DNA from: Pseudoalteromonas phenolica
GTDB taxonomy: Bacteria > Pseudomonadota > Gammaproteobacteria > Enterobacterales > Alteromonadaceae
Assembly: GCF_001444405.1 (NCBI RefSeq)
Contig: NZ_CP013187.1
Location: forward strand, 2,790,001 to 2,854,000
Reading direction: 5' to 3'
Length of the DNA stretch: 64,000 nt
Shown: positions 28,756 to 38,516 of the stretch, piece after piece
Position numbering within the stretch: position 1 is the stretch's first letter
Layout: the number at the start of each line of letters is the position of its first letter
Position numbers and translations under genes: made by a program
Notes under the pieces: generated by a model
Databases searched by the model: none
The model's input: only the letters and a program-made list of their open reading frames with translations
What the model was told of the DNA's origin: nothing

Positions 28756-29205
28756 ATGTCAGATAAAAAAGAAAAAACACCCATTGGCCAACGAACAGTC
28801 ATGGGCTTTGATTTTGGTACTAAAAGTATTGGCATTGCTGTTGGTCAAGAGATCACGGGCACAGCCAATAGTGTTGGTGCCGTAAAAGCGCGAGATGGTA
28901 TTCCTAACTGGGATGAAATAGGTAACCATATCTCAGACTGGAAGCCCGATTTATTAGTCGTTGGACTGCCGTTAAATATGGATGGGACGAATCAACAAGT
29001 TACGTTCCAAGCAAAGAAGTTCGCTAATCGTCTGCATAACAACTTTAAGTTACAAGTTGAAACTCAGGATGAGCGGCTCACAACAACTGACGCGAAAGCG
29101 CGTTTATTCGAACAAGGCGGTTATCGAAACTTAGGCAAGAGTAACGTTGATGGTATGTCTGCGGTCATCATTCTAGAAAGCTTTTTCGAATCGCTGTGGG
29201 ACTAA
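28756..29205 (+). CDS. ruvX: YqgF/RuvX family RNase H-fold nuclease
   Basis: The protein has 149 residues. The RNase H-fold blocks GFDFGTKSIGIAVG and DERLTT supply the acidic active-site residues. The family is annotated as a putative Holliday junction resolvase, and E. coli work links it to 16S rRNA 5' end maturation. Its stop lies three bases from the stop of the converging binding-protein gene. Confidence 0.95.
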   Translation: MSDKKEKTPIGQRTVMGFDFGTKSIGIAVGQEITGTANSVGAVKARDGIPNWDEIGNHISDWKPDLLVVGLPLNMDGTNQQVTFQAKKFANRLHNNFKLQVETQDERLTTTDAKARLFEQGGYRNLGKSNVDGMSAVIILESFFESLWD

Positions 29206-29208
29206 TTC

Positions 29209-30111
29209 TTACCTAGTTGGTAACTGATTTAAAACCTCATATTTTGACAGATCAGGAATAAAGCCTGCTTGCGTGTAGGCTTTTATGATCATTCCCCGAT
29301 CCCGCAGTATTTCAAGCCCAACTTGAAGCGCTTTAAAGGCTTCTTTGCCATAAGGATGTGATTTAGATACAACCAGATGTCTACTGCCATCGAGTAGAAC
29401 AACTAAACTTGGATGAGCAACTAGCTTTATTCCCTCTAAATTGAATTCATTTTTTAAACTAGGCATCAGTGGCATTAGCATAAAATCAGCCCACATCATG
29501 CTCACCATACGTGCTTGTGATACCCATTCATGCTCTACAAATAACTTTTGTAATGGCAGATTATGTAGTGTTTCCCAATCTGTCCGCCAACGTGGTGTAC
29601 TTACTGACGTATAATCTTTTAATTGTTGGTAGCTTTGCAGTCGCTGCATTTTTTTATTGTCTGGAGCGAAAAATACACCTGCATAATATTCTCCGCGCTT
29701 GATAAGGGCTTTACTGACATAAACAGAGTTAGACATGGCTTTAGCATCTTCTAACCAATAACTATCCATGCTAAGTAACAGCTTTCCTCGTTCTAAGAGT
29801 TTGGTATTTCTAAAGTTGACATTGCCGGTTTGATATTCAAATTGTTTTGTAAAGCCGCCCAGAACGAGTGCCTGCTGGGCCAGAATCATATCAACAACAT
29901 CTCGACGAATATAATTGCCTGAAAAGTCTGTGATTTCAGACACATTACGTCCGTTTAGAAAGCGTTTGTAATCGATGTAAACATCATCTCTAACATATAT
30001 CTGTATTTTGTCAGTACCTACTGCGTTGACTGCGTGACAAAACAACACAGCCAACAAAGGCAAAACAAAATATAAACTTCTCAGATACTTATTACTTTGA
30101 GTCCAACCCAT
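29209..30111 (-). CDS. Exported solute-binding-protein-like protein next to pilU
   Basis: The protein has 300 residues from ATG 30111, with AAGGTG nine bases upstream; the codon before it is TTG. A signal peptide (about 1-30, ending CHAVNA) is followed by a region resembling bacterial extracellular solute-binding proteins family 3. The start lies inside pilU: the frames overlap by 20 bases, so translation is likely coupled. No permease or ATPase gene adjoins it. Its job may be unrelated to import; a role in pilus-linked sensing is conjecture. Confidence 0.72.
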   Translation of the reverse strand: MGWTQSNKYLRSLYFVLPLLAVLFCHAVNAVGTDKIQIYVRDDVYIDYKRFLNGRNVSEITDFSGNYIRRDVVDMILAQQALVLGGFTKQFEYQTGNVNFRNTKLLERGKLLLSMDSYWLEDAKAMSNSVYVSKALIKRGEYYAGVFFAPDNKKMQRLQSYQQLKDYTSVSTPRWRTDWETLHNLPLQKLFVEHEWVSQARMVSMMWADFMLMPLMPSLKNEFNLEGIKLVAHPSLVVLLDGSRHLVVSKSHPYGKEAFKALQVGLEILRDRGMIIKAYTQAGFIPDLSKYEVLNQLPTR

Positions 30112-31210
30112 CAACAGTCACACCTTGTAAGAAACCTGCGCCTTGCTGCTCATTGTTTTGCAGCTTTATCATTAAGCGTAGATCATTTGGCGAGTCTGCG
30201 TAGTGAAGTGCGTCTGCATAATTAATACGACGTTGTTTATACAGTTCAAACAATGCCTGATCAAATGTTTGCATACCCATTTCTTTCGATTTCGCCATAG
30301 TTTCTTTAATTGAACCTATGTCTCCTTTTTTAACCAGCTCAGCAACCATAGGCGAATTAAGTAAGATTTCTATCGCTGCTTCACGACCCTCTCCCTTCGC
30401 TGAAGGTACCAATTGCTGAGCGACAATTGCACGTAGGTTCAACGCCAAATCATATTTAAGTTTATCATGTTTCTCTTTTGGAACCAGATGCATAATACGA
30501 TCTATCGCTTGGTTAGCATTATTTGCGTGAAGTGTTGCCACACATAGGTGGCCAGTTTCGGCGAAACTTAATGCATATTCCATGGTTTCTTGGGAGCGAA
30601 TTTCACCTATCAAAATGACATCAGGCGCTTGTCGCAAAGAGCTTTTTAACGCCGCTTCAAAACTCTCTGTATCAATACCTACTTCACGCTGTGTGATGAT
30701 GCTCTTTTTGTGCTCGTGCACAAATTCAATTGGATCTTCAATGGTTAGAATGTGGCCACGCTGATTACGGTTACGATAACCCAGCAATGCTGCCAATGAG
30801 GTTGATTTACCAGTGCCTGTACCACCTACAAACAGCACTAACCCACGTTTGGACATGATCACATCCGTTAAAACTGAAGGTAGACCTAAATCGTTTACAT
30901 CGGGGATTTTCGTCACAATTCGGCGCAGCACCATGCCCGCACAATCTCTTTGCCAAAACGCAGAAACACGGAAACGCCCTTCATCAGTAGCAATCGCGAA
31001 ATTACATTCTTTTTCGCGATAAAACTCTTCTTTTTGCCTTTCATTCATCGCTGACTCAACAAGCTCAAGCGAGGCTTCTGCTGTTAAACGTTCTTCACTT
31101 AAAGGGGTTAATTCGCCATCAATTTTGGCACTAACAGCTAAACCCGCAGATACAAATAAATCTGAAGCTTGTCTATCAACCATCACCTGTAAGAATTGAT
31201 TTAGTAGCAT
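30092..31210 (-). CDS. pilU: Type IV pilus retraction ATPase PilU
   Basis: The protein has 372 residues. It is a PilT-type secretion ATPase with a PAS-like N-terminal domain, Walker A GGTGTGKS, Asp-box EDPIEFVH and Walker B-region LIGEIRSQETM. PilU assists PilT-driven retraction. It lies 11 bases downstream of pilT. The paralogue assignment comes from the second position and the longer C-terminus. Confidence 0.95.
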   Translation of the reverse strand: MLLNQFLQVMVDRQASDLFVSAGLAVSAKIDGELTPLSEERLTAEASLELVESAMNERQKEEFYREKECNFAIATDEGRFRVSAFWQRDCAGMVLRRIVTKIPDVNDLGLPSVLTDVIMSKRGLVLFVGGTGTGKSTSLAALLGYRNRNQRGHILTIEDPIEFVHEHKKSIITQREVGIDTESFEAALKSSLRQAPDVILIGEIRSQETMEYALSFAETGHLCVATLHANNANQAIDRIMHLVPKEKHDKLKYDLALNLRAIVAQQLVPSAKGEGREAAIEILLNSPMVAELVKKGDIGSIKETMAKSKEMGMQTFDQALFELYKQRRINYADALHYADSPNDLRLMIKLQNNEQQGAGFLQGVTVDGLDSK

Positions 31211-31221
31211 TTAAGTCACTC

Positions 31222-32268
31222 CTACATGTTTGGACCAAATTGTGCTTTATCATGCGCTTTAGTTTGCGCATCTTGCGCCGTTATAAGACCACGGTTAACT
31301 AGATTTTTTAAACATTGATCCATAGTTTGCATGCCATGCATGGCACCGGTTTGAATAGCCGAGTACATCTGTGCAATTTTATCTTCACGGATAAGGTTTC
31401 TGATTGCCGGAATACCAAGCATAATTTCGTGCGCTGCCACACGACCACCACCCACCTTTTTTACCAGTGTTTGAGAAATAACCGCTTGCAGTGACTCTGA
31501 CAACATTGAACGCACCATGTCTTTTTCTTCGCCAGGGAAAACATCAATGATACGGTCAATGGTTTTTGGTGCCGATGTAGTGTGCAAAGTTCCAAACACT
31601 AAATGGCCAGTTTCAGCTGCGGTCATGGCTAGACGAATAGTTTCTAAATCTCGTAATTCACCCACTAAGATTACATCCGGATCTTCACGCAGCGCAGAAC
31701 GCAGAGCCGCTTTGAAGCTATGTGTATCTCTATGAACTTCCCGTTGGTTAATTAAACTGAGTTTGTTCTGATGCACAAATTCTATTGGATCTTCGATGGT
31801 TAGGATATGGTGATGCTTGCTATTATTTATATAGTCCACCATGGCCGCTAAGGTCGTCGATTTACCTGAACCTGTTGGGCCGGTGACCAACACTAATCCT
31901 CTAGGGTTATCGGAGATATCTCTAAATATATCCGGGGCACCTAAATCATCTAACGACAGTACTTTTGATGGAATAGTACGAAACACCGCTGCAGGGCCGC
32001 GGCTTGTATTAAACGCGTTGACACGAAAACGCGCTAAATTAGGCACTTCGAATGAAAAATCCACCTCTAAATTTTGCTCATAGTCCTTTCGCTGGTTATC
32101 ATTCATAATATCGTAAACAAGACTATTTACGTCTTTCGATTCTAACGCGGGAATATTTACACGACGCACATCGCCGTCAACCCGTATCATCGGTGAAACC
32201 CCCGACGATAAATGTAAATCCGAGGCTTTATGTTGAACACTAAAGGCCAATAATTCAGTAATATCCAT
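31222..32268 (-). CDS. pilT: Type IV pilus retraction ATPase PilT
   Basis: The protein has 348 residues from ATG 32268, with GGAG six bases upstream; the longer frame begins at a TTG four codons earlier and lacks a site. Walker A is GPTGSGKST at 130-138, followed by EDPIEFVH, the Walker B region LVGELRDLETI and the AIRNLIREDK motif that PilT needs for retraction. The hexamer powers pilus retraction for twitching and DNA uptake. Its start is only 29 bases from that of yggS on the opposite strand. Confidence 0.96.
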   Translation of the reverse strand: MDITELLAFSVQHKASDLHLSSGVSPMIRVDGDVRRVNIPALESKDVNSLVYDIMNDNQRKDYEQNLEVDFSFEVPNLARFRVNAFNTSRGPAAVFRTIPSKVLSLDDLGAPDIFRDISDNPRGLVLVTGPTGSGKSTTLAAMVDYINNSKHHHILTIEDPIEFVHQNKLSLINQREVHRDTHSFKAALRSALREDPDVILVGELRDLETIRLAMTAAETGHLVFGTLHTTSAPKTIDRIIDVFPGEEKDMVRSMLSESLQAVISQTLVKKVGGGRVAAHEIMLGIPAIRNLIREDKIAQMYSAIQTGAMHGMQTMDQCLKNLVNRGLITAQDAQTKAHDKAQFGPNM

Positions 32269-32297
32269 GTATGACTCCAAACGAGCTGAAATATAAT

Positions 32298-32981
32298 ATG
32301 GTTACAATAGCAGAACGTCTGAGCTGCGCCTACGATCGCGTGATAAAAGCAGAACAAAACAGTCCATTTTCCGATACAGTGCAATTACTAGCCGTGTCAA
32401 AAACCAAACCTATCGAGCTTATTGAAGATGCTTATGACGCAGGACAACGTCAGTTTGGTGAATCTTACGTACAAGAAGCCGTTGATAAAATTCAGCAATT
32501 AAAAGATAAAAAAGACATTGAGTGGCATTTTATTGGCCCTATTCAATCAAATAAATCTCGCCATATAGCTGAGCACTTTAGCTGGGTGCAAAGTGTAGAC
32601 CGTTTAAAAATTGCAAAACGCCTAAACGAACAACGACCGAATAACCTCATGCCATTGAACATCCTGATCCAAGTAAATATCAGTGAAGACGAAAATAAGT
32701 CGGGTTGTCAGCTATCAGAGCTTGATGAATTGGCTTCGTTTATTGCAGATGCACGACAATTAAACCTGCGTGGTTTAATGACCATCACTGAAAAAACTGA
32801 TGATGAACAGAAACAGTTACAATATTTCCAGCAAATGCGAGCTTGCTTTGATAAACTAAAGCACCAATATCCTCAAGTAGATACCCTTTCTATGGGCATG
32901 AGTCAGGACTTAGAGCCGGCCATCACTGCAGGGGCGAACATGGTGCGTATTGGCACCGACATTTTTGGAAAAAGACAATAA
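32298..32981 (+). CDS. yggS: PLP homeostasis protein YggS
   Basis: The protein has 227 residues from ATG 32298. From here the distance to LLAVSKTKP, which holds the PLP-binding Lys, matches E. coli YggS; the upstream ATG at 32271 would add nine residues. It is a single-domain alanine-racemase-like barrel that binds pyridoxal phosphate and affects its balance, with no known catalysis. It heads the rightward run with proC, yggT, DUF4426, rdgB and hemW. Confidence 0.93.
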   Translation: MVTIAERLSCAYDRVIKAEQNSPFSDTVQLLAVSKTKPIELIEDAYDAGQRQFGESYVQEAVDKIQQLKDKKDIEWHFIGPIQSNKSRHIAEHFSWVQSVDRLKIAKRLNEQRPNNLMPLNILIQVNISEDENKSGCQLSELDELASFIADARQLNLRGLMTITEKTDDEQKQLQYFQQMRACFDKLKHQYPQVDTLSMGMSQDLEPAITAGANMVRIGTDIFGKRQ

Positions 32982-32995
32982 GGTAAGCACAAACT

Positions 32996-33817
32996 ATGTC
33001 AAATAAAACCATCGCGTTTATCGGAACAGGTAACATGAGCTATGCCATCATTGGTGGTATGGTAAAAAATGGCTTCGATGCGAACAGCATTATTGCCACC
33101 AACCGTAATCCAGAAAAACTAGCAAAAGTTGAAGCTGACTTAGGTGTGAATGCCACATCAGATAACCTTGCTGCAGTTAAGCAAGCCGATATTATCGTAC
33201 TTTCTGTTAAACCACAGATGATGGCGGAACTTTGCCAAACATTCCAAGACGCTGGTATAGAGATGAGTAGCAAACTATTCATCTCAGTTGCAGCGGGCAT
33301 TACGGTTAAACGCTTGCGCGAAATGCTGGGTTTTGATGCAAAACTGGTACGCTGTATGCCAAATACACCTAGCTTATTGGGCAAAGGCGTCAGTGGCTTA
33401 TTCAGCGATGCAATTAGCGATGAAGAAAAATCCATTGTCACTGACATGTTCAGCGCGACAGGTATTGCTCTGTGGCTAGAACAAGAGTCGCAAATTAACG
33501 ACATCATTGCCGTAACCGGCTCATCGCCTGCGTATTTCTTCCTATTTATGCAATCTATTGCTGAAAAAGCCGTAAATCTTGGCTTTAGCCATGAACAAGC
33601 TCGATTACTGGTACAGCAAACTGCGTTAGGTGCGGCTGAAATGGCATTTGCCAATGATGATATTTCTCTCGAACAACTGCGCGCCAATGTCACATCAAAA
33701 GGTGGTACAACACACGCGGCTGTTGAATACTTAAAATCACAAAACTTACAAACTACCGTTGCCGACGCTATGGACGCCTGTATCGCTCGCGCTGAAGAAA
33801 TGGAACAACAGATTTAG
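32996..33817 (+). CDS. proC: Pyrroline-5-carboxylate reductase
   Basis: The protein has 273 residues. The Rossmann start FIGTGNMSYAIIGG binds NAD(P)H. The C-terminal dimerisation domain carries the signature around TGSSPAYFF and TSKGGTTHAAVE. It completes proline synthesis. It follows yggS by 14 bases. Confidence 0.96.
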   Translation: MSNKTIAFIGTGNMSYAIIGGMVKNGFDANSIIATNRNPEKLAKVEADLGVNATSDNLAAVKQADIIVLSVKPQMMAELCQTFQDAGIEMSSKLFISVAAGITVKRLREMLGFDAKLVRCMPNTPSLLGKGVSGLFSDAISDEEKSIVTDMFSATGIALWLEQESQINDIIAVTGSSPAYFFLFMQSIAEKAVNLGFSHEQARLLVQQTALGAAEMAFANDDISLEQLRANVTSKGGTTHAAVEYLKSQNLQTTVADAMDACIARAEEMEQQI

Positions 33818-33826
33818 GAGACAGCC

Positions 33827-34363
33827 ATGACTGCTATGCAATTTTTAATTGGTATTGTATTCGACCTTTTTTTAATGGTCGTGTTACTGCGTTTTTGGCT
33901 ACAGTTAGTTCGGGCTGACTTTTACAATCCATTAAGTCAAACCGTCGTTAAAGCCACCTCTTTTGCGGTTAACCCTCTACGCAAAATCATTCCAGGTGTA
34001 GGAGGCTTAGACCTCGCATCTTTAATACTTGCCTTTTTAGTTGGCTTCGCCAAAGTGTCTATACTCATGGTGATGTTTTATGGTGGCTGGGAGCCAGTTG
34101 GTGCCGCACTAGGTAGTCTAGTAACGGTTATCACAGAGTCTTTCAATCTAATACTATTTATCTTAATTGTTAGGGCTTTATTAAGCTGGGTAGCACAAGG
34201 TTATAATCCAATTGCTGCAGTATTTGAGCAACTAAGTGAGCCTATGCTCAGACCACTGCGTAAAGTAATACCTCCTATTGGCGGTTTTGACCTATCAATT
34301 CTGGTTGCGATTATTGCTTTACAGTTTTTAAAGCGTTTACTGCTTGTTGATATCCTCGGGTAA
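33827..34363 (+). CDS. yggT: YggT family membrane protein
   Basis: The protein has 178 residues with four hydrophobic segments forming two YGGT repeats. Each ends with the proline- and lysine-containing motif NPLRKIIPGVGG or PLRKVIPPIGG. The family is linked to osmotic and cell-division phenotypes in other bacteria; its reaction is unknown. It is nine bases after proC. Confidence 0.92.
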   Translation: MTAMQFLIGIVFDLFLMVVLLRFWLQLVRADFYNPLSQTVVKATSFAVNPLRKIIPGVGGLDLASLILAFLVGFAKVSILMVMFYGGWEPVGAALGSLVTVITESFNLILFILIVRALLSWVAQGYNPIAAVFEQLSEPMLRPLRKVIPPIGGFDLSILVAIIALQFLKRLLLVDILG

Positions 34364-34375
34364 TTAGGAGTATTT

Positions 34376-34810
34376 ATGCGAATTTTGATTGCTTTCATCC
34401 TAACTTTAAGTAGCTTTATTGCCTCTGCTAATTCAGTGCAAGGTGGGCAATATAAAGAGCTTGGCCCATGGCAAGTGCACTACATAGCTTTCCCTTCAAC
34501 GTTTATTCAACCTGGTATTGCCAAAGCCTATGGGCTTGAGCGTAGTAATTATAAAGGCGTGATTAATATCTCAGTGCTTGCTAATAAGAAAGGCACGCCT
34601 GCTCAAAAAGCCAAACTCACAGGTGAAGCAAAGAACCTTCTTGGCACTAAACAAGTGCTGGAATTTAAAGAAGTAGTTGATGGTGATGCCATTTACTATC
34701 TTGCCCAAGTTGATTTTCGTAATGAAGAGATTTACCGCTTTAAGATCAACATTAATCAAGGCAACAACTTCCAAGTTTTAAACTTTCAACAGAAATTCTA
34801 CGTGGACTAA
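34376..34810 (+). CDS. DUF4426 exported protein
   Basis: The protein has 144 residues. A signal peptide (about 1-19, ending ASANS) precedes a small beta-rich domain of the DUF4426 family. The family is seen between yggT and rdgB in Alteromonadales and related groups. The location suggests a periplasmic role, but none is known. Confidence 0.82.
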   Translation: MRILIAFILTLSSFIASANSVQGGQYKELGPWQVHYIAFPSTFIQPGIAKAYGLERSNYKGVINISVLANKKGTPAQKAKLTGEAKNLLGTKQVLEFKEVVDGDAIYYLAQVDFRNEEIYRFKININQGNNFQVLNFQQKFYVD

Positions 34811-34817
34811 TTAACTG

Positions 34818-35405
34818 ATGAGTCAACAAATCGTTCTTGCCACAGGCAACCAAGGTAAAGTGAAAGAGCTGGGCGCAATGCTTAATGAGTTAAACATTGA
34901 AGTATTGCCACAAAGCCAGTTTGACGTGCCTGACGTGCCAGAAACGGGCACTACCTTCATCGAAAATGCCATTATTAAAGCGCGTCACGCTGCTAAAATT
35001 ACCGGCCTGCCTGCCATCGCTGATGACTCAGGTTTAGAAGTCGATGCTTTAAACGGCGCACCGGGCGTGTACTCAGCACGCTTTGCCGGTGAAAACGCAA
35101 ACGACCAAGATAACATTGATAAGTTACTGGTTGAGATGCAAGATAAAGTAGTACGTTCAGCACGCTTCTGGTGTGTGCTAGTTTATATGCGTCATGCTGA
35201 TGACCCTACGCCACTCGTTTGCCAAGCAAGCTGGGAAGGGAGTATCACAGAAGATCAACAAGGCCGTGAAGGCTTTGGTTATGATCCGGTGTTTTATGTA
35301 GCAAGCGAAGGATGCACGTCTGCACAATTAACGAAGGAGCAAAAAAATGCCCTGAGCCATCGCGGTCAGGCACTTCAGCAACTTGTTGCTAAATTAAAAG
35401 GCTAA
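34818..35405 (+). CDS. rdgB: dITP/XTP pyrophosphatase RdgB
   Basis: The protein has 195 residues. HAM1-family motifs ATGNQGKVKEL, IADDSGLEVDALNGAPGVYS and SHRGQAL are present. It hydrolyses non-canonical purine triphosphates to keep them out of DNA. It precedes hemW by two bases. Confidence 0.96.
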   Translation: MSQQIVLATGNQGKVKELGAMLNELNIEVLPQSQFDVPDVPETGTTFIENAIIKARHAAKITGLPAIADDSGLEVDALNGAPGVYSARFAGENANDQDNIDKLLVEMQDKVVRSARFWCVLVYMRHADDPTPLVCQASWEGSITEDQQGREGFGYDPVFYVASEGCTSAQLTKEQKNALSHRGQALQQLVAKLKG

Positions 35406-35407
35406 TT

Positions 35408-36544
35408 GTGCAGCTTCCTCCTCTAAGCTTATATGTGCACGTGCCTTGGTGCGTGCAAAAATGTCCTTACTGTGACTTTAACAGCCACGGTCAAAAGGGT
35501 GAAATTCCTGAACAAGAATATATTCAACACTTACTTCACGACTTGCAGGCTGATTTGCATTTAGTTCAAGGTCGCAAATTACACAGTATTTTTGTCGGCG
35601 GTGGCACACCAAGTTTATTATCGGGTAAAGCCTATCAATGGCTATTAGACGAAATAGAAAAGCTTATTCCCTTTGAAGATAATATTGAAATTACCTTAGA
35701 AGCGAACCCTGGTACGGTAGAAAAAGACAAGTTTAAGCATTACGTTGAAGCGGGTATTAACCGTATCTCAATTGGTGTACAAAGCTTACAAGCCGACAAA
35801 TTAAAATCGCTAGGTCGTATTCACGGTGAAAATGAAGCCATAAACGCAGCAAAAGAAGCACAAGCTGCAGGTTTAAATTCTTTTAATATGGATTTAATGC
35901 ATGGGCTTCCAGGTCAAAGTGTTGAAGATGCGTTGAGCGATTTACAAAAAGTCATAGCACTCAACCCGCCTCACTTATCCTGGTATCAACTGACCATCGA
36001 ACCTAATACTCAGTTTGCCTCAAAACCACCTGTTCTCCCTGAAGATGAAACATTGTGGGATATTCAAGAACAAGGGCAAAAATTGCTGGCTGAAGCAGGC
36101 TACGATCATTATGAAATTTCAGGCTACGCAAAACCTGGTTACCAATGTAAACACAACTTAAATTATTGGCGCTTCGGTGATTACCTAGGCATTGGCTGTG
36201 GTGCACATGGTAAAGTAACTCAACCTGAACAAGGTGGTATTTTACGCACCGTAAAAGTGAAGCACCCTCGTGGTTATATGGATCTTAGCAAGCCATATTT
36301 ATACGAAAGCTGGCAAGTGGAACAAGATGACCGCCCATTTGAGTTCTTTATGAACCAATTTAGGCTGCGAGAGCCATGCAATAAACATCAGTTCATCGAT
36401 TATTCTGGCTTACCGATAAGCAAAATTGAAACTGCAATTAACACTGCACTTGATAAAGGATTAATAGAAGATTTAGGCCATTCATGGTTGGTTACAAATA
36501 AAGGCCACCGTTTTTTAAATGACCTGCTAGAATTATTTGTTTAA
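35408..36544 (+). CDS. hemW: Radical SAM heme chaperone HemW
   Basis: The protein has 378 residues and starts at GTG, two bases after the rdgB stop. The N-terminal cluster motif CVQKCPYC gives the Cx3Cx2C that binds 4Fe-4S and SAM. Later blocks include GGGTPSLL and the C-terminal HemN domain. It was long annotated as a coproporphyrinogen oxidase, but characterised HemW proteins bind heme and pass it to targets such as respiratory enzymes. Confidence 0.94.
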   Translation: MQLPPLSLYVHVPWCVQKCPYCDFNSHGQKGEIPEQEYIQHLLHDLQADLHLVQGRKLHSIFVGGGTPSLLSGKAYQWLLDEIEKLIPFEDNIEITLEANPGTVEKDKFKHYVEAGINRISIGVQSLQADKLKSLGRIHGENEAINAAKEAQAAGLNSFNMDLMHGLPGQSVEDALSDLQKVIALNPPHLSWYQLTIEPNTQFASKPPVLPEDETLWDIQEQGQKLLAEAGYDHYEISGYAKPGYQCKHNLNYWRFGDYLGIGCGAHGKVTQPEQGGILRTVKVKHPRGYMDLSKPYLYESWQVEQDDRPFEFFMNQFRLREPCNKHQFIDYSGLPISKIETAINTALDKGLIEDLGHSWLVTNKGHRFLNDLLELFV

Positions 36545-36622
36545 GCAGCATCGCTGTTTTTATAAAAATAAAAACCCGCTCGGATAATCCATAGCGTACA
36601 AAAAACTCAAAGGTAGATAACA

Positions 36623-38449
36623 ATGCGTAAACTCACCATTATTGCTGCTGCAATCAGCGCAGCATTTTTGGCTGGTTGTCAGCAAACTGCTGAAAAACCT
36701 GCTCCTGCACCGCAAGTCCAAGTTGTTCAAAGCGAAGTAGAAAAAGCCAATGCGCTATTCGAAGAAGTCTTCATGAATGGCGTCATGCGAAGCCCTGTAT
36801 ACCAGACTTACATGGGCATCAAAAAAGATTACGACAAGTGGGATGACGACAGTGAAGAGCGTGCACTAGAAGACTTAGCAATTGCTAAAAAAGATCTAGT
36901 TCGTTTAACTGCAATCGACCGCAGTAAACTAGATGCAAACACGCAGGTTAGTTACGATTTGATGAAGCAACGTTTAGAAGATGGGATTGCTGATTTCAAA
37001 TGGCGCTACCATAACTACCCGGTTAACCAAATGTTCGGTACACATTCAATGGTGCCTGCATTTTTAATTAACCAACACCAAGTTACTAGCGTAGAAGATG
37101 CGAAAGCGTATATCTCACGTTTAAATGGCGTCACTAAAGTATTCGACCAACTGATCGACTCTTTAGAGATCCGTGCGCAAAAAGGCATTATTGCACCTAA
37201 GTTTGTATTCCCTCACGTTATTGAGTCAAGCAAAAATATAATTAAAGGCGCGCCTTTTGAAAAAGGTGACGACTCTACCTTACTTGCTGACTTCAAACGC
37301 AAAGTGAATAAGCTAGAGATCGCTGATTCAGAAAAAGTGGCACTTATCAATGAAGCGACAGAAGCGCTTAAAACCGCTATCAAACCCTCTTATAACAAGC
37401 TAATTAACTACCTAGGTAAGCTTGAGAAAAAAGCAGATACCCGCGATGGCGCTTGGAAGTTCCCTGAAGGTGAAGCATTCTTTAACAATGCCCTAGCTCG
37501 CACAACAACGACTGATTTAACAGCGAAAGAAATCCACGAAATTGGTCTTGCTGAAGTAGCACGTATTCATGACGAAATGCGTGAAATCAAAGACAAAGTT
37601 GGCTTTAAAGGCGACTTAAAAGCATTCATGGAGTTCATGAAAACTGATAAGCAGTTCTACCTACCTAATACTGATGAAGGTAAAGAAAAGTATCTTAAAG
37701 ATGCAACTGCGATGATCGACAACATGAAATCTCGCCTTGATGAGCTTTTCATTGTTAAACCAAAAGCAGACATGATCGTTAAGCGTGTTGAAGCGTTCCG
37801 TGAAAAAGCAGCGGGTAAAGCATTCTACCAGCAGCCGGCGCCAGATGGTTCTCGCCCAGGTATTTACTACGCCAACCTTTATGATATGGAAGCCATGCCT
37901 ACTTACCAAATGGAAGCACTTGCTTACCACGAAGGTATTCCGGGTCACCACATGCAAATTGCTATTGCGCAAGAGCTTGAAGGTGTGCCAAAGTTCCGTA
38001 AATTCGGTGGTTATACGGCTTATATCGAAGGTTGGGGTTTATACTCTGAACTAGTGCCAAAAGAAATGGGCCTTTATGAAGACCCGTATTCAGATTTTGG
38101 TCGTCTGGCGATGGAATTATGGCGAGCATGTCGTCTTGTGGTAGATACTGGTATCCACGCTATGAAGTGGACACGTCAAGAAGGTATCGATTACTACGTA
38201 AATAACACACCTAACGCAAAGTCTGATGGTGTTAAAATGGTTGAGCGTCACATCGTAATGCCTTCACAAGCAACCGCTTATAAGGTGGGTATGCTTAAGA
38301 TCTTAGAACTACGTGAAGGTGCGAAGAAAGAACTTGGTGACAAGTTTGATATTCGTCAGTTCCACGATGTGGTTCTGAAAAATGGCCCTGTGCCACTTAA
38401 CGTACTTGAAAAGTTCGTTGACGAGTGGGTAGCAAGCAAAAAAGCTTAA
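36623..38449 (+). CDS. DUF885 lipoprotein
   Basis: The protein has 608 residues. A lipobox LAGC places the lipidated Cys at 19. The rest is the helical DUF885 family fold, related to metallopeptidases, with HEGIPGHH at about 436-443 as a possible zinc site. Substrate unknown. It is a separate unit 78 bases after hemW, with a strong terminator. Confidence 0.88.
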   Translation: MRKLTIIAAAISAAFLAGCQQTAEKPAPAPQVQVVQSEVEKANALFEEVFMNGVMRSPVYQTYMGIKKDYDKWDDDSEERALEDLAIAKKDLVRLTAIDRSKLDANTQVSYDLMKQRLEDGIADFKWRYHNYPVNQMFGTHSMVPAFLINQHQVTSVEDAKAYISRLNGVTKVFDQLIDSLEIRAQKGIIAPKFVFPHVIESSKNIIKGAPFEKGDDSTLLADFKRKVNKLEIADSEKVALINEATEALKTAIKPSYNKLINYLGKLEKKADTRDGAWKFPEGEAFFNNALARTTTTDLTAKEIHEIGLAEVARIHDEMREIKDKVGFKGDLKAFMEFMKTDKQFYLPNTDEGKEKYLKDATAMIDNMKSRLDELFIVKPKADMIVKRVEAFREKAAGKAFYQQPAPDGSRPGIYYANLYDMEAMPTYQMEALAYHEGIPGHHMQIAIAQELEGVPKFRKFGGYTAYIEGWGLYSELVPKEMGLYEDPYSDFGRLAMELWRACRLVVDTGIHAMKWTRQEGIDYYVNNTPNAKSDGVKMVERHIVMPSQATAYKVGMLKILELREGAKKELGDKFDIRQFHDVVLKNGPVPLNVLEKFVDEWVASKKA

Positions 38450-38464
38450 CCGCTAAAGTGACAT

Positions 38465-38496
38465 AAAAAGCCATGGATAAAAGCCATGGCTTTTTT
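38465..38496 (+). terminator. Rho-independent terminator after the DUF885 gene
   Basis: AAAAGCCATGG and CCATGGCTTTT form a perfect 11-bp stem around a 7-nt loop, followed by T residues. Confidence 0.88.
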
Positions 38497-38516
38497 GTTT
38501 TAGTAAGAAATATCTC

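Noticed and set aside
33040..33693. Leftward 217-codon frame opposite proC
   Set aside because: It lies entirely antisense to a well-supported proC and shows no family features.
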